Shown here in pieces: positions 30,301 through 42,710 of a stretch of DNA of 64,000 nt; positions within the stretch are counted from its first letter, which is position 1; the number at the start of each line of letters is the position of its first letter. The position numbers were made by a program, and so were the translations under genes. Source of the stretch: Strigops habroptila (Eukaryota; Chordata; Aves; Psittaciformes; Psittacidae); NCBI RefSeq assembly GCF_004027225.2, contig NC_044301.2, positions 26,847,685 to 26,911,684 of the forward strand, given 5' to 3'. The notes beneath the pieces are model-generated. The model was given only the letters and a program-made list of their open reading frames with translations. It made no database searches and was not told the origin of the DNA.

Positions 30301-31800
30301 TTGTCCTTTTATGTCTTGTAGAAAGGGATTAGTATTCCTTATCACAGGAGCTGGAGTAAAATCAGCTCTTCCACTCCATCTGGGAAACTGCTCACCAGAG
30401 ACTGGAGCAACAACTTTCATGGGAGGATCATCCTTGACCATTGTTCTTCAATTCATGCACCACTTTCTCAAAAACTGAGGTAGTTTTTCCATTCCATTTT
30501 CTCATGTCTTCTCCGTGATCCCACAGGTAAATCCGTATGGTGGCCCGTCGCGTGTACCTCCTCTGTGTTCTCTCTCAAGCACTACGGTGCCTTCTGTTAA
30601 TAATTGAGACATGGTTGGTACATGTTGGGAGCTGGATAGATCGGATAAATCATCTCTCAATTGTTTGAACTCCTGGGACAGTTTTTCCATAGCTGAAATG
30701 ATGGAAGGGGTGAGATTGTGTTTGAACTCTCGGAGTTGACAACTCACTTCATCCACTGTTCATGGTGCTGCATCATTCCAGGTCATTGATGCCAATGAGT
30801 GGGCATATGATGATGGTCCACTCCGTGTAAGTTTCCGCCACATAGGTCATGTACTTAGGTTGTGATTGGCACGAATTGGCCATTTGGTTTATGAGGAGAG
30901 ACGACAATGGACCCTACACGATTCAATGTGAATCAAGCAGAAGCCACTTTATTGTTCCCACGATCCCTTTATATACAGAGTTTTCTATCTCTACATGCAG
31001 TCACGCGCCTTTTGATTGGTAAAAGCCCTCTTGCACGAGGCAATCACGCGGCTCGGTAAGTGTCCTTATTGGATCACCTAATTCCTGGTGTTCCTCCCAT
31101 GTATCTGACTGCAGATGTTTTCTTCCTCTTTTCTTCTTCTTGGTATGCAGCTACATGTTTAGAAGAAGCTCTCTGATGGCTGGTTCACATCCTTTTATCT
31201 TCTTCTTGGCATGCGGCTGCATGCTTAGAAGAGGCCCTCATATGGCTGGCTCATCACATGTCCACTGTCCTCCAAGTATAACCTCACAGGTTTAGCTGCG
31301 GTTTCTATCACTGTGGTTGGAGTGGCTGCAGTGTCTGCCACTAGGGTTGGAGTGGCTGCAGTGTCTGTTGTCAGGGTTGGTGCAGCTGCTGTGCTTGGGG
31401 CTTGAGGAACACCAACAGCTGCATTGTCTGTTGTCGTCAGGGTTTGAGTAGCTTTTGTGCTTGTCACTGGAGTTGGTGTACCTGCTGTGCTTGGAGTTGG
31501 AGTAGCTGCATTGTCTGTTGCTTTGCCATCAGATCCATAGACATCTTTTTCCCTTTGATGGTGCTTGATAGCATTGAGCAGGGCTCTATACGCGTAGGCC
31601 AAGCCCCAGCACGTTGCCATGATTTGTCCCTCTCTGCTATTACCAGGATGACAGCACACCTCGTTTAAGTGTTTTACTAGTTTTTCCTGATGTTGCACTT
31701 GTTCAGTGGTGAAGTTCCAAAGCACTGGAGGGGCCCACTGGCCTAGATGCTTGCCCATACTATCCCACACACCCTGCCACTCATAACTGTCCAGCCTCAG
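30301..31800 (-). pseudogene. gag: ERVL-2 gag, split by a solo LTR
   Basis: Gag in pieces: 31770-31289 (starts WDSMGKHLGQWAPPVLW, then a run of T/P/A repeats such as TAATPTLVADTAATPT) and about 30880-30400 (capsid and a helix EKLSQEFKQLRDDLS). The Thr/Pro/Ala tract links the matrix-like and capsid-like parts. A 397-bp solo LTR interrupts it, and part of capsid is deleted near 30860. Confidence 0.75.
30892..31288 (-). mobile_element. Solo LTR in ERVL-2 gag (beta/alpha type)
   Basis: A 397-bp LTR unrelated to the ERVL family, with TG...CA ends and an exact 6-bp target duplication ggttta (30886-30891 and 31289-31294). On the minus strand, AATAAA near 30952 and TATA (gtatataaaggg) near 30970. 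U3 holds two direct repeats of about 70 bp (around 31120-31250; shared core tttagaaga). The internal region was lost by LTR recombination. Confidence 0.9.
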
Positions 31801-32345
31801 GGAAAATCTCTTGGTGGTCCTCCTATATCGTCGTCTAACCCTAGACCAGACTCGAACCCGTCACTGCTTAACTTTCGAGATCAGACGAACTAGAGTGTTC
31901 CCAGGGTGGGATGGCCGCGGGTAAAACACACTCCCTATGTGTGCCAACACGCTGATCCCCAGCACAATCAGCAGGCAGGTCTCAAGGGTATTCAAAGGCC
32001 ATCCAAAACCTTTAGGACTCTCAAATGCTGCTGTAAATAGCCTGGTGGGGGAGCAGGGGGTATAAGGGAATTCCTCTTTCGTAGGTTCACCCCCCGAGGA
32101 GAAAAAAAAAGATATGTGATTGCTAAATATTCCATTATATACTTCCCAAAGTATAGAGGTGATGACCACGCTGGGAATGCAAGCCAGACCAGTTTCATGA
32201 TCAATGAGTCTATGGTATTACAAGTCATTACCATGAAGTACAGTGAAACAATAACCTTAGCCCAGGTCCCCAGTCGATGAACACTAAAACAGCAAATACT
32301 GGCTGTAAGGAAGGTACAACATGCTGAAACTCTGAGATCAAGCAC
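31801..32345 (-). pseudogene. ERVL-2 pre-gag hydrophobic ORF, broken
   Basis: Homologue of the ERVL-1 ORF at 25340. Hydrophobic segments (FAVLVFIDWG-type, IMKLVWLAFPAW, LLIVLGISVLAHI) are recognisable in frames 32345-31992 and 32169-31861. One frameshift divides them near 32080, and a TGA in the 5S-like segment stops the second. The order is the same as in ERVL-1: primer site, hydrophobic region, 5S-like segment, gag. Confidence 0.7.
31855..31925 (-). other. 5S rRNA-derived segment in ERVL-2
   Basis: The element strand reads cggccatcccaccctgggaa, then gtctgatctcgaaagttaag. The 15-mer ggccatcccaccctg agrees exactly with chicken 5S rRNA as I know it, and the second part matches the box A region. 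It covers about the first 70 bases of 5S. Confidence 0.85.
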
Positions 32346-32484
32346 AACAACTCTGAGAGCAAATAAATCAACATCGTGATGAGTAGTAACAATGAATGCT
32401 TATCACAAATATGATTAGACACACTCTGGTCAGATCTGTTGTTATCTCAACCCTTCGTGCTCCATGTTGGGCACCACAAAGAAC

Positions 32485-33050
32485 TGTCATGTTTTAAGCC
32501 CAGCCGGTAACTCGGAACCACACAGCCTCTTGCTCACTCCCCCCCTTCTTCCTCCCTCTGCTCCCGGAGGGATGGGGAGGAGAATTGGAAAAATCTAACT
32601 CCCATGGGTTGAGATAAGAGCAGTCCAGTAACTAAGGTACCATACAAAACCACTGCTACTACCACTAATAATAATAATGATAAGGGAAATAACAAGGGGA
32701 GAGAATACAATTGCTCACCACCCACCAACCGATACCCAGCCCGACCCGAGCAGCGATCTGGGCCTTCCAGGTAACTCCCCCCAGTTTATATACTGGGCAT
32801 GACATGCTGTCTTATGGAATACCGCTGTGGCTATATTGGGTCATGTGTCCTGTCTCTGCTTCCTCCCAGCTTCCCCTCTTCCCTGGTGGAGCATGAGACT
32901 GAGGAAGTCCTTGATCGGAGTAAACATTACTTAGCAACAACTAAAAACATCGATGTTATCAGCATTGTTCCCAGGCTGAAAATCAAAAACACAGCACTGC
33001 ACCAGCTACTAAGAAGGAGAAAAATGACTGGTATAGCTGAACCCAGGACA
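32485..33050 (-). repeat. ERVL-2 5' LTR
   Basis: A 566-bp LTR with TG...CA ends; TATA (cagtatataaactg) on the minus strand near 32795. Primer site gctccatgttgggcacca lies at 32459-32476 on its inner side. Confidence 0.88.
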
Positions 33051-33054
33051 CAGT

Positions 33055-33266
33055 GTTGTTTGGGGCTTTTTTCTTTCCCCTTTTAGTTTTATATCTCTCT
33101 CTCTCCTTGTTATTCCCATTTTATTATTATTATTTTTTATTATTATTATACTGTGCTCAACCCATGGGTTTTACTTTTTTTCAATTCACTTTCCCATTCC
33201 ACTGGGTGGGGGTAGTGAGTGAGCGGTTGTGTAGTATTTACTTGCCAGCTGGGGTTAAACCATGAC
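33055..33266 (+). repeat. ERVL-type LTR 3' fragment (+)
   Basis: The R/U5-like end of a diverged ERVL LTR in plus orientation (ATT repeats, aacccatgggttttac, ending gttaaaccatgac). It abuts the minus-strand LTR of ERVL-2 head to head. Confidence 0.7.
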
Positions 33267-35057
33267 GGCGACTGGCTTTCATAAAGAGGACAATAAAAAA
33301 ATAAAAATTGTCTAGAGAGCTGCATTCCTTGCAGAAGTTTAAAACACAAGACAGGAAAACGTTCAGTGAACAGTTCAGTGAGCTGGAATACAAGATCCTG
33401 CAGGTCTCAAGTAATACTTCTGCTAAGCTGTAGACACAACAGCATGAACTTTCATTGAGGTGTTTGGATTCATAAACATTATGGAGACCACAGAGGAGTG
33501 ATAGCCCGGAAAGAATTAACATTTGAAGTGCAGGATTAATTTAGAAGCTAGGACTGCAGCAGAGCTGCTCAGTATCTCTCCTTAATTTCACCAGATAAAG
33601 AAACACCCATACCTTTTCCTTTTCAAATGAAAATTTACTCTTGTAAATGATGAAGCTAGGAAGCTTCATCATTGCAGTATCTGAATAGTTTACAGGTATC
33701 AATGGACTTACTGTCATCCTTGTATGTTCGCTCCACAAGGAAGGTTAAGTATTATAAGGAGGAAGACAAGCTACAGAGAAAATACACGATTTACATAACT
33801 TCACAGAAGTCTGTGTAGCTGAAGAGAATTCACATGGCTTAGATCTCAGAGTGCTTCCACAACAGCTTGCGATGCTATTATTTCAGGACCATTTTCTGAA
33901 CTGTTGTGCCTTATACTGGCAATGTAGCTTTGTGGCCAGTGTCCCTAACAGTCTGATCTCTAGCTAAACCAGAAAAAAAAAAAAAAGGAACCTGTGCTTT
34001 CCTCTTTTTGTGACGGTTTTCACCAGTAAGACATTTCATATATACTTGTCTTCCCCTTCCAAAGATTAAGTTGAGAGAGAACTGAAGCAAGATAGGGGCA
34101 AAAATTAAAGCAGTAACTGTACCATAACACATCTGTCTCTGAAGTGAGAGGGAACAGACAGCATCAAAACATCTTCAGATCTCACAGGTTGCTCTGCTAC
34201 CAATCTGCACTAGCAGGTGAGACATGTCACTCTGTGACAAGTATCAGAAATAAAGGAGCTTAATGCAACTGCATGAGTTTTAAATGATTTCTTTCTATTG
34301 TGCAACAGGAGACAACAAGCAGTTCTAAACACATGGAGATTTTTATCCCCTGAGCTGCGAGGCTTCAAAATTAGCACTTTGTGTGTGCTTGTTCTTTTAA
34401 TGTCTGCATTTATTAAGGAGTAAAACAACCATGCATCTGAAATGCCAAAGACATATGGATCCATAAATAATGCCACATTCCTATTTACACCTAATCTGAA
34501 TATTTATGTAGTAATTTACCAGCAAAAGATGCAAACTATTCTTTAAATGTTAGATTGTATTAAAGGTTAACCACATTGCATTTTATTATGAGGTTCTGAA
34601 TTATGTTTAAGATAAGTTTTTGTTTTCAGTGGAAGCTTTGGTGTTGAAATGGATGGACAGAGGCAAGGAAGTTTAGTCACCTCTCAAAGGTGAATGCTGA
34701 AGTTCAGACTTCGATATTTTTGCAGTCTGCATAGCCATAGGACATGCAACTCATCAGCATGATTGAGAGAGGAAGGGCCACCTTCTTCACAACTAGAAGA
34801 GCTAGATATACATATATTAGTGAGCCTTGGTTCTTATAGCAAGACTTATGATTCTGAGCTTCATTTAGAAAAGCAGCCTCTATTGCATCAAATCAAAAAG
34901 GCTGTGTACACACCCCTAAGACAAATGTTAAATGTAACAGCAGGACAGCCCCCAGTATAAATACATGCCCTCAGATTTCATAACATAAATGTTAGACGTA
35001 ACCTCACCTCATCAGTGATGTAATGCTTCATGTCCCAGTACCTTATGCAGAAATACG
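33267..35057. other. Intronic DNA, no gene recognised
   Basis: About 1.8 kb of AT-rich sequence with no repeat family or exon that I can identify. There is an A-run at 33969-33985 and several short unsupported open frames. Confidence 0.5.
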
Positions 35058-35545
35058 TCATAGAATCATAGAACAGTTTGAGTTGGAAGGGACCTTCAGA
35101 GGTCATCTAGTCCAACCCCCCTGCAATAACCAGGGACATCTTCAATTAGATCAGGTTGCCCAGAACCACATCCAGCCTGGCCTTAGAATGTCTCCAGGGA
35201 TGGCGCATCTACCACCTCTCTGGGCAACCTGTTCCAGTATTTTACCACCCTCATTGTAAAAAATTTCTTCCTCACATCCAGCCTGAATCTCCCCTCTTTT
35301 AGTTTAAAACCATTACCCCTTGTCCTGTCACAACAGGCCCTGCTAAAAAGTCTGTCCCCATCTTTCTTTTGGTCCCCTTTTAAGAATGGAAAGGCCACAA
35401 TAAGGTCTCCCTTGGGGCCTTCTCTTCTTGAGGCTGAACAAGCCCAACTCTCTCAGCCTTTCCTCATAGGAGAGGTATTCTATCCCTCTGATCATTTTTG
35501 TGGCCCTTCTCTGGACCCTCTCCAGCAGGTCAATATCTTTCCTGT

Positions 35546-36140
35546 TGTCGTGGTTTAAGCCCAGCCAGTAACTCAGCATCATGCAGCTGTTCACTCACAC
35601 TCCCCCTTCCCCTTTCTGGGCGGGACGGGGAGGAGAATCAGAAGAATGTAAACCCCGTAGGTTGAGATAAGAACAGTTTAATAACTAAAGTACAATATAC
35701 TACTACTACTACTAATAAGGGAAATAACAAGGGGGGAGAATATAAAACGAAATGGGAAAAAAAAACCAATAAACACAAGTGAAGCACAATATAATGGCTC
35801 ACCACCCACTGACCGATACCCATCCTGACCTGAGCAGTGATCTGGGCCTTCTAGGTAACTCCCCACAGTCATATACTGGGCATGATGTGCTGTGGTATGG
35901 AATACCCCTTTGACTAGTTTGGGTCAGCTGTCCTGGCCATGCTCCCTCCTGGCTTCTTGTGCTCCTCCTCATTGGCAGAGCATGAGAAACTGAAAAGTCC
36001 CTCATTAGGGTAAGTGCTACTTAGCAACAACTGAAACATGGGTGTGTTATCAGCATTGTTCTCAGACTAAATCCAAAACACAGCACTGTACAAGCTACTA
36101 GGAAAGAAAAAAAATAACTGTTATAACTGAACCCAGTGCA
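35546..36140 (-). mobile_element. Solo ERVL-type LTR inside CR1 (-)
   Basis: A 595-bp LTR starting tgtcgtgg and ending cagtgca, flanked by the exact 5-bp duplication cctgt (35541-35545 and 36141-36145), the size expected for class III. The CR1 continues on both sides. Confidence 0.9.
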
Positions 36141-36276
36141 CCTGTACTGAGGACTCCAGAGTTTGACATAGTATTCCAGGTGGGGTCTCACCAGAGCAGA
36201 GTAGAGGGGCAGAATCACCTCCCTTGACCTTCTGGCCACGCTCCTTTGGATGCAACCCAAGATACGATTGGCCTTC

Positions 36277-37188
36277 TGTTCTGCCAACAGGCAGGGTATG
36301 CCACAAAATGACCACACGCTAGCTGTATAATGTGCACAGTTTTTTAAACAAGCACACTAATGTGAATCAGGTAAATATCTCTATATGGTAAATATCTCTA
36401 TATAGTAAATAAGTACAATAAAGCAAATCAGAGATATAAGGAAGAAGTTCTTTACAGTGAGGGTGGTGAAGCACTGGAATGGGTTGCCCAGGGAGGCTGT
36501 GGATGCTCCATCCCTGGTGGTGTTCAAGGCCAGGTTGGACAGAGCCTTGGACCACATAGTTTAGGGCAAGGTGTCCCTGCCCATGGCAGGGGGGTTGGAA
36601 CTAGATGATCTTAAGGTCCTTTCCAACCCTTACTATTCTATGATTCTATGATTCTATGATATATAAGTAAAATACCAAAGAAAGCCAGCAATGCATCAAA
36701 TCATTACTGCATAGAGAGAACAGAGATTAAGAAGAAATACATCACCAATTACCACTGAATCATGATCCAGGCCCACACTTCCAGCTGGGAAGCCCCATTG
36801 CAGCCGATGCCAGGAGTCTCAGGCAATTGGGAAAATTCCATCCACCCATAGGTGAGGCTTCTCCCTCGGCCACAAGAGGGTTCCACTTTTATACCCTTAG
36901 AAAAACAACCGGCTTTATGCCAGTTCTCTAATTCTTTACTCGTGGGGCTGTGCAATTTCTCATGATCTAACTGTTGTCCACACAGAGTGTGTTGGCCAGA
37001 TGCCCCGGTGCGGCCAAGTATGAAGGTCATAGAACAGCTGCACACCTATGTTTTCCTGTCTCTTTCCAACAGTCATGATGAACATAAACATATATACTCT
37101 ACCAAATACACTGTGACAAAAACATACTTTGTTATGTCTCTCAGTCATGAGAGGGAATCAACTCTCAGCTAGGTTCCCATCCATTACA
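36277..37188. mobile_element. Second LTR-like insertion in the same CR1
   Basis: A 912-bp insertion starting tgttctgcc and ending ccattaca, bounded by ccttc (36272-36276 and 37189-37193). TG...CA ends and a 5-bp duplication point to a solo LTR of a family not otherwise seen here. I cannot fix its orientation: AATAAA on the + strand near 36419 favours plus. It carries a nested CR1. Confidence 0.65.
36426..36658 (+). repeat. CR1 3' fragment (+) nested in the LTR
   Basis: Begins gatataaggaagaagttc, runs through the CR1 tail (actagatgatcttaaggtcc) and ends with three attctatg octamers, the standard CR1 3' signature. Confidence 0.92.
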
Positions 37189-38935
37189 CCTTCTGAGCTG
37201 CAAGTGCACATCACCAGCTCATATCCAATCTCTCATCCACCAGTACCTCCAAGTCCTTCTCCTCAGGGGTACTCTCAATCCCTTCATCCCCCAGCCTGTA
37301 TTGATACCAGGGGTTTCCCTGACCCAGGTGCAGGATCTTGCACTCGGCCTTGTTGAACTTCATGAGGTTCACATGGGCCCACTTCTCAAGCTTGTCCAAG
37401 TCCCTCTGGATGGCATCTCTGTCCCTCAGGCATGTCAACTGCATCACTCAGCTTCGTGTCATCTGCAAACTTGCTGACAGTGCACTCAATCCCACTATGT
37501 TGTTGAAGATATTAAAGAGTACTGGTCCCAATACAGATGCCCGAGGGACGCCACTTGTCAGTGGTGTCCATCCAGACATTAAGCCATTGACCACTACCCT
37601 CTGGATGCGACCATCCAGCCAATTCCTCATCCACTGAAGAGTCCACCCATCAAATTCGTATCTCTCCAATTTAGAGAGAAGGATGTTGTGGGGGACCATG
37701 TAAAAGGCTTTACAGAAGTCCAGATAGACAACATCCGTAGCCCCTCCTTTGTCCACTGATGTAGTAACTCCATCATAGAAGGCCACTAGGTTGGTCAGGC
37801 AGGACTTGCCCTTGGTGAAGCCATGCTGGCTGTCTCAAATCGCCTCCATGTGCCTTAGCATGGCTCCTAGGAGGATCTGTTCCATGATCTTCCCAGGCAC
37901 AGAGGTGAGGCTGACAGGTCAGTAGTTCCCAGGGTCTTCCTTTCTAGCCTTTTTAAAAATGGGTGAGAGATTGCCCATTTTCCAGTCAGCAGGGACCTCA
38001 CCTGACTGCCATGACTTCTCAAATATCATGGAGAGTGGCTTGGCAACTATATCAGCCAATTCCCTCAGCACTCTGGGATGGATCTCATCAGGTCCCATAG
38101 ATTTGTGTATGTTCAGGTTCCTCAAATGGTCACAAACCTGATCTTCACTTACAGTGGGAAGGACTTTGCTCCCCCAGTTCCTGCCTTGCAGTTCATCCAT
38201 TTGAGAGGTGTGGGGAGAGAGCCTGCCAGCGAAGACTGAGGCAAAAAAAGTTGTTGAGTACCTCAGCCTTCTCCTTGTCTGTTGTTAGTTTACCAGTCTT
38301 GCTCATTGGGGGGGGGGGGGGGGGCACGCTTTCTTTGACCTTCCTGTTCTGGTTGACGTACCTGTAGAAGCCCTTGTTATTCTTTGCGTCCCTTGCCAAG
38401 TTCAGCTCCAGCTGTGCCTTGGCCTTCCTGACCCCATCTCTGCACAGCCAGGCAGTGCCCCTATATTCTTCCCAGGATACCTGTCCCTGCTCCCACTTCC
38501 TGTGCATTTCCTTCTTGCCCTTTAGTTTGACCAGCAGGTCTTGACTCAGCCATGCCAGCCTCTTGCCTTCCTTACTCGATTTCTTACACCTGGGGATCAC
38601 GAGCTCTTGTGCTCTATGGAAAGTATCCTTAAAGATCTGCCAGCTCTGTTCTGCTCCCTTGTCCCTGAGGGCAGTTTCCCAGGGGGTCCTATTGACTAAC
38701 TCCTTGAAGAGCTGGCAGTTGGCTTTCCTAAAATTCAGGGTCCTGACTGTATTCTTTGCCTGTCCCACCTCCCTCAGGACTGCAAACTCCACAAGTGCAC
38801 AATCACTGCAGCCCAGGCTGCCTCAAATCTTGATGTCACTAACTCGCTTGTGTTGGCGATCATCAGGTCTAGTATTGCATCCCCCCAGTAGGGCTGTCTA
38901 TTACCTGGCTTAAGAAGTTATCCTCAATGCACTCC

Positions 38936-39778
38936 AGGAGTCTCTTGGATTGACTACAGCTTGCCATTCTACTTATTGCCTGGGAACAGCTCTAAACAGG
39001 AGGGTTCATGATTGGTAATGTGCTGTCTGAAAAATAAATAGTGTGGCTGCCCTTTAAGTGCTTAGTTGGCTTGTGTGGCATACAGCATAAATGAGTTTTC
39101 GACTGCAATTCCTATATCCCTTGTTAAAATGCTGGTATGCAAGCTTGAAATTTTGTTAGAACTGCTGCCTGCCGTGCTGAGAAAGGTGAAGTTGTGTAAC
39201 ACTGCAGCACAGTGCTATGGTTTACACTTACAATGCTATAAATATTCCTTTCTCCTTATGAAAGAAGTGACTGCATCAAGACCTCCCTTGTGTTTTTAGC
39301 AGAATGTGTGACTAGCTGTCCCTTAAGGAGAGCTTCCCTTTTTCATCCAGCCTGGCTTGCATATGAAGAGAATCAAGGTAATTAGTCATTTACTAATTCG
39401 TGAATAGTGCTTGTTTAAAGAAGTGTCTAAAAATAGTTAAAACAGGCTAAAGGAAAGGGTGTTTGCATATCAAGCTAGCTTGGACATCACTTAACAGGTG
39501 TAAATGGTATGGCTTGCTTTACCTAATTAATGATAGTGCAATCTGCTGTGTTTTGGTGAGTATGCAAATTGGGGAATGAATAGGTGAGTTGACTCTGTCA
39601 AGCCTGATGCAAAATGCTGCAAAACTTGGATATGCTTTGGTTGTGATTAATTTGAGCAAACTAAACTAGAGAAATGACCAGGATAAGTCCAAAGTACATT
39701 ATACTGTCTCATGCTCAACCATTCCATAGACATGCCTGTATATAAATTTGCTTCAAGAAAGTAAATTACTTACTCAGG
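38936..39778. other. Intronic DNA, no gene recognised
   Basis: About 840 bp with no recognised family or exon. Confidence 0.5.
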
Positions 39779-40385
39779 TGTTGTGGTTTAACCCCAGCTG
39801 GCAACTAAGTACCATGCATCTGCTTGCTCACATACCCCCCACCTTCCTGTGGGAGGGGGAGCAGAATTGGAAAAAGGTAAAACCTGTGGGTTTAGCTAAG
39901 AACGGTTTAATAATTGAAATAAAGTAAATTATAATAATAATAATTGTAATGTAAATGAGAGGAATAAAACCCAAGGAAAATAGAAAAAAAAAAACCCAAA
40001 CATGTGATGATCCACAGTTGTCCTGGTTTTGGCTGATCATTGTTGACCACCCACTGACCAATACCCAGCCAGTCTCCGAGCAGTGATTGGTCCCTTCTGG
40101 GTAACTTTCCCCCCAGTTTATATACTGGGCATGATGTGCTATGGGATGGAATATCCCTTTGGCTAGTTTGGGTCAGGTGTTCTGTTTCTGCTCTCTCCCA
40201 GTTTCTTGTGACTCACCTCACTGGCAGAGCATGAGACTGAAGAGTCCTTGATCAGGGCAAGTGCTACTGAGCAACAAGTAAAACACTGGTGTGTTATCAG
40301 CATTGTTCTCAGACTGAAGCCAAAACACAGCACTGTACCAGCTGCTAGGAAGAAAATTAACTGTTACAGCTGAAACCAGGATGCA
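39779..40385 (-). mobile_element. Solo ERVL-type LTR (-)
   Basis: Full-length diverged LTR from tgttgtggtttaacc to accaggatgca, with the family's ATT-repeat block near 39930 and TATA (cagtatataaactg) near 40120. I could not see a clean target duplication. Confidence 0.82.
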
Positions 40386-40869
40386 AGGTCATTAAAATTC
40401 AAAATAAAAGATTGCACAGGATGTTTAAGATGTTGTAGGCTACTTTAGTTCTTAATAAAAGAGACAGTCTTCTGGACCCTGAAGCCTGGTAAGTTGAGGC
40501 AGATGCCCAGAATGTCAACCCAGTACATGCTTAATTGGATGACTTCCACACACGTTGCCAGAGATACCAGTAATGTATACTTTGAATAAGCAGCCTCAGA
40601 TGTTCCTGACACTGCTCCAGCAAAAGTCTTATTTTTGCAAATAGAGTTGGAAAATTGTTTTTTCTGAAGTGGAAACAGACTGTTTCTAGAACAGTTGCAC
40701 TAGTGTTAGAACTTTATCGGTTCAGGTACCAGCATTCTCAGCTATACCTGCAGTTAGGGCTATTTCAAGTGTCAGCTTCTCTAAAGCAGAGACCTAAGAG
40801 ATGAATGATTTCGAGTAAACTTTAGGTGCAGTATTGCAAAGTGACCGCCTGGGAATCCCAGGTGCTGTA
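40386..40869. other. Intronic DNA
   Basis: About 480 bp; nothing recognised. Confidence 0.5.
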
Positions 40870-41093
40870 GGGGGAGTTACCCGGAAGGCCCAGATTGCTG
40901 CTTGGGTCGGGCTGGGTATTGGTCAGCAGGTGGTGAGCAATTGTATCCTCTCCCCTTGTTATTTCCCTTATCATTATTATTATTGGTGGTAGTAGTGGTT
41001 TTGTATTATACCTTAGTTACTGGACTGTTGTTATCTCAACCCGTGGGAGTTACATTCTTTCAATTCTCCTCCCCATCCCTCTGGGAGCGGGGG
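40870..41093 (+). repeat. ERVL-type LTR 3' fragment (+)
   Basis: Matches the ERVL LTR from gggagttacccggaaggccc to the G-rich ccctctgggagcgggg. The U3 start and the last bases are missing. Confidence 0.85.
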
Positions 41094-42646
41094 GCTCCTT
41101 CAGCAAGCATTAGACACTATAGCAAGACTTAAGTTTCACATGTTTGAAGTTATTCTTCCTATTTTGTTCAAATGGGAAAGTCAGTGTGTTTGTACAGATA
41201 TAAATAAGAACGGTCATCTGTTTCTGCACAGAAAATAGTCAGACTAGCCTGTTTGCATGACACACACCCAGTGAGCCTGATTTCAAGCCATACAACTCAT
41301 GTACAGTCTGTGGGCAACCAGAAGGCATCAGACCCAAGAGCACAATCTCAACATAAGGCCTTCAGTGATGGCAGAAGTCTCCTCACATCTGGCCTGCCAC
41401 AATCTCTAATATATTCAATCTTAATTTTTTTATTCTTAATCATCTCTGATCCTTGAGTGAGGGTTGAATTTGGGGGTAGAATCTAGTAATAATTCAGTAT
41501 GGAATTCCCGGAAAGTACAGAAACATCAGTATGATGTCAGTTTTCTCACATGGGAGTGCTTAGCTCCTGCAGTCAAAGCTCAGCAAAGCTGTTGGGTTGG
41601 CAGCTTGCTGTACAAAAGAGGACCAAGCAGTTCTGTTTTGTGTTAGGTCTTATATAGCTGTTGGTAGTTGCCTTTTCTGTGATGAGGTGGCAGACAAATG
41701 CAAAAACTGAGTGAAAATGGACAGGTTATAGAAGAAATACTTGGATGGCTCAGGATGCCAACTCCATATCTTTTGCTGGATGCTACATCTCCTGCAGCTG
41801 CTGCAATTATGGTGTTTTCTGTAGCATTGTGTGAAGTCAAACTGACAATAAAAATAATGGAAGTGAAGCTGGTGGTTGTTAGCCTAATGTAGGTGAGTGC
41901 ACCTGTAATCTGCTTGTTGGCCTGAGCTCTGAGGGCACTGACCTGCAGTTTTGGGAGAAAATTGTCAAAGTAGCACAGCTGTGTCTTAAGGGTTTATAGT
42001 AAGGCATTCGGAAATCTGGCCCTGTCTGGAAACACTCTTGTTTTGCCGTTATCAGCCTGGGACATAGAGCTGAGGCAGGAAAAACCTCTGTCAAACCATG
42101 GGCACTGCAGTACTGACCTGTGCACAGCTGGAGATGGGCTTCAGTCTGTCCCCAGCAAGCTCTCAACACAAAAGCATTAACAGCTGCCCTGTCTGAAGTT
42201 GGATGCTCCCTGGCTCAAGAGCACTGACAAGTGTTTCTAGCCAGAGCCAAAGTGGTTGTTGCATGGTTCAGAACAGCACAATTAGCTGGGCAATACCATG
42301 AACTGTCCCTGCAATAAAACCCACTGCAAGTAAAAAATGTCTTCTCTAACTGCTGAATTGCTTGAGATCCTAAACACAGCTGACTTGTACAGGCTAACTC
42401 AGTCTCTAGATGAGTAGCAACTGCCATGAGCAGTTATTGTTATGAAGGCTAGAACCTCCAGACTGAAATTCTAAACTTCTAGGTTATGAAAGGAAGACAA
42501 TCTTTAAAAAAATCCTTTTGTTTCTGTTGAGTAATGTTAGAAGAAAATGGTTTGGTTTCCAGGCGCTGCTGTCATTGTTCAGAGCAGTTTTATTTACTTG
42601 AATCCCTTGAGAGATGGCTCAGGCAACAGGAATGTGAATGTATGAG
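41094..42646. other. Intronic DNA, no gene recognised
   Basis: About 1.5 kb without a recognised repeat or exon. The 64-codon frame at 41698 has no family resemblance. Confidence 0.5.
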
Positions 42647-42710
42647 TGTCCTGGGTTCAGCTGTAAGTTATTTTTCTCCTTCTTAGTAGCTGGTGCAGTG
42701 CTGTGTTTTT
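42647..42710 (+). repeat. ERVL-type LTR 5' fragment (+)
   Basis: The first 64 bases of the ERVL LTR (tgtcctgggttcagctgtaa...ggtgcagtgctgtg), then abrupt loss of similarity. Confidence 0.85.

Larger units (their letters stand above)
26158..33050 (-). mobile_element. ERVL-2: class III provirus (-) with insertions
   Basis: Minus-strand ERVL: 5' LTR at right (32485-33050), primer site 32459-32476, hydrophobic ORF plus 5S-like segment, gag, protease, RT, RNase H and integrase, broken at 26697-27605 by a CR1. Its 3' end, including the 3' LTR, is missing: at about 26157 it meets ERVL-1 tail to tail. A foreign solo LTR sits in gag (30892-31288). All genes carry stops or frame breaks. Confidence 0.88.
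35058..38935 (-). repeat. Old CR1 LINE split into three by two LTRs
   Basis: One minus-strand CR1 of about 2.4 kb can be followed across 35058-35545, 36141-36276 and 37189-38935. It has the 3' tail, RT C-terminus ([18 protein letters not shown]), RT core ([19 protein letters not shown]; the FADD region is frame-shifted) and the endonuclease end, where the expected SDH motif reads S-D-C (LGCSDCALVEFA, near 38800). A G run lies at 38308-38325. The pieces connect exactly once the two LTRs and their duplications are removed. Many stops indicate age. Confidence 0.85.

Noticed and set aside
34210-34476. Small open frames in unique intron (also 42735-42947 and 53314-53571)
   Set aside because: No family resemblance, no splice context and lengths expected by chance.
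39779-40385. Target duplication for this solo LTR
   Set aside because: The flanking bases (ctcagg and aggtc) do not give a convincing repeat, so none is claimed.
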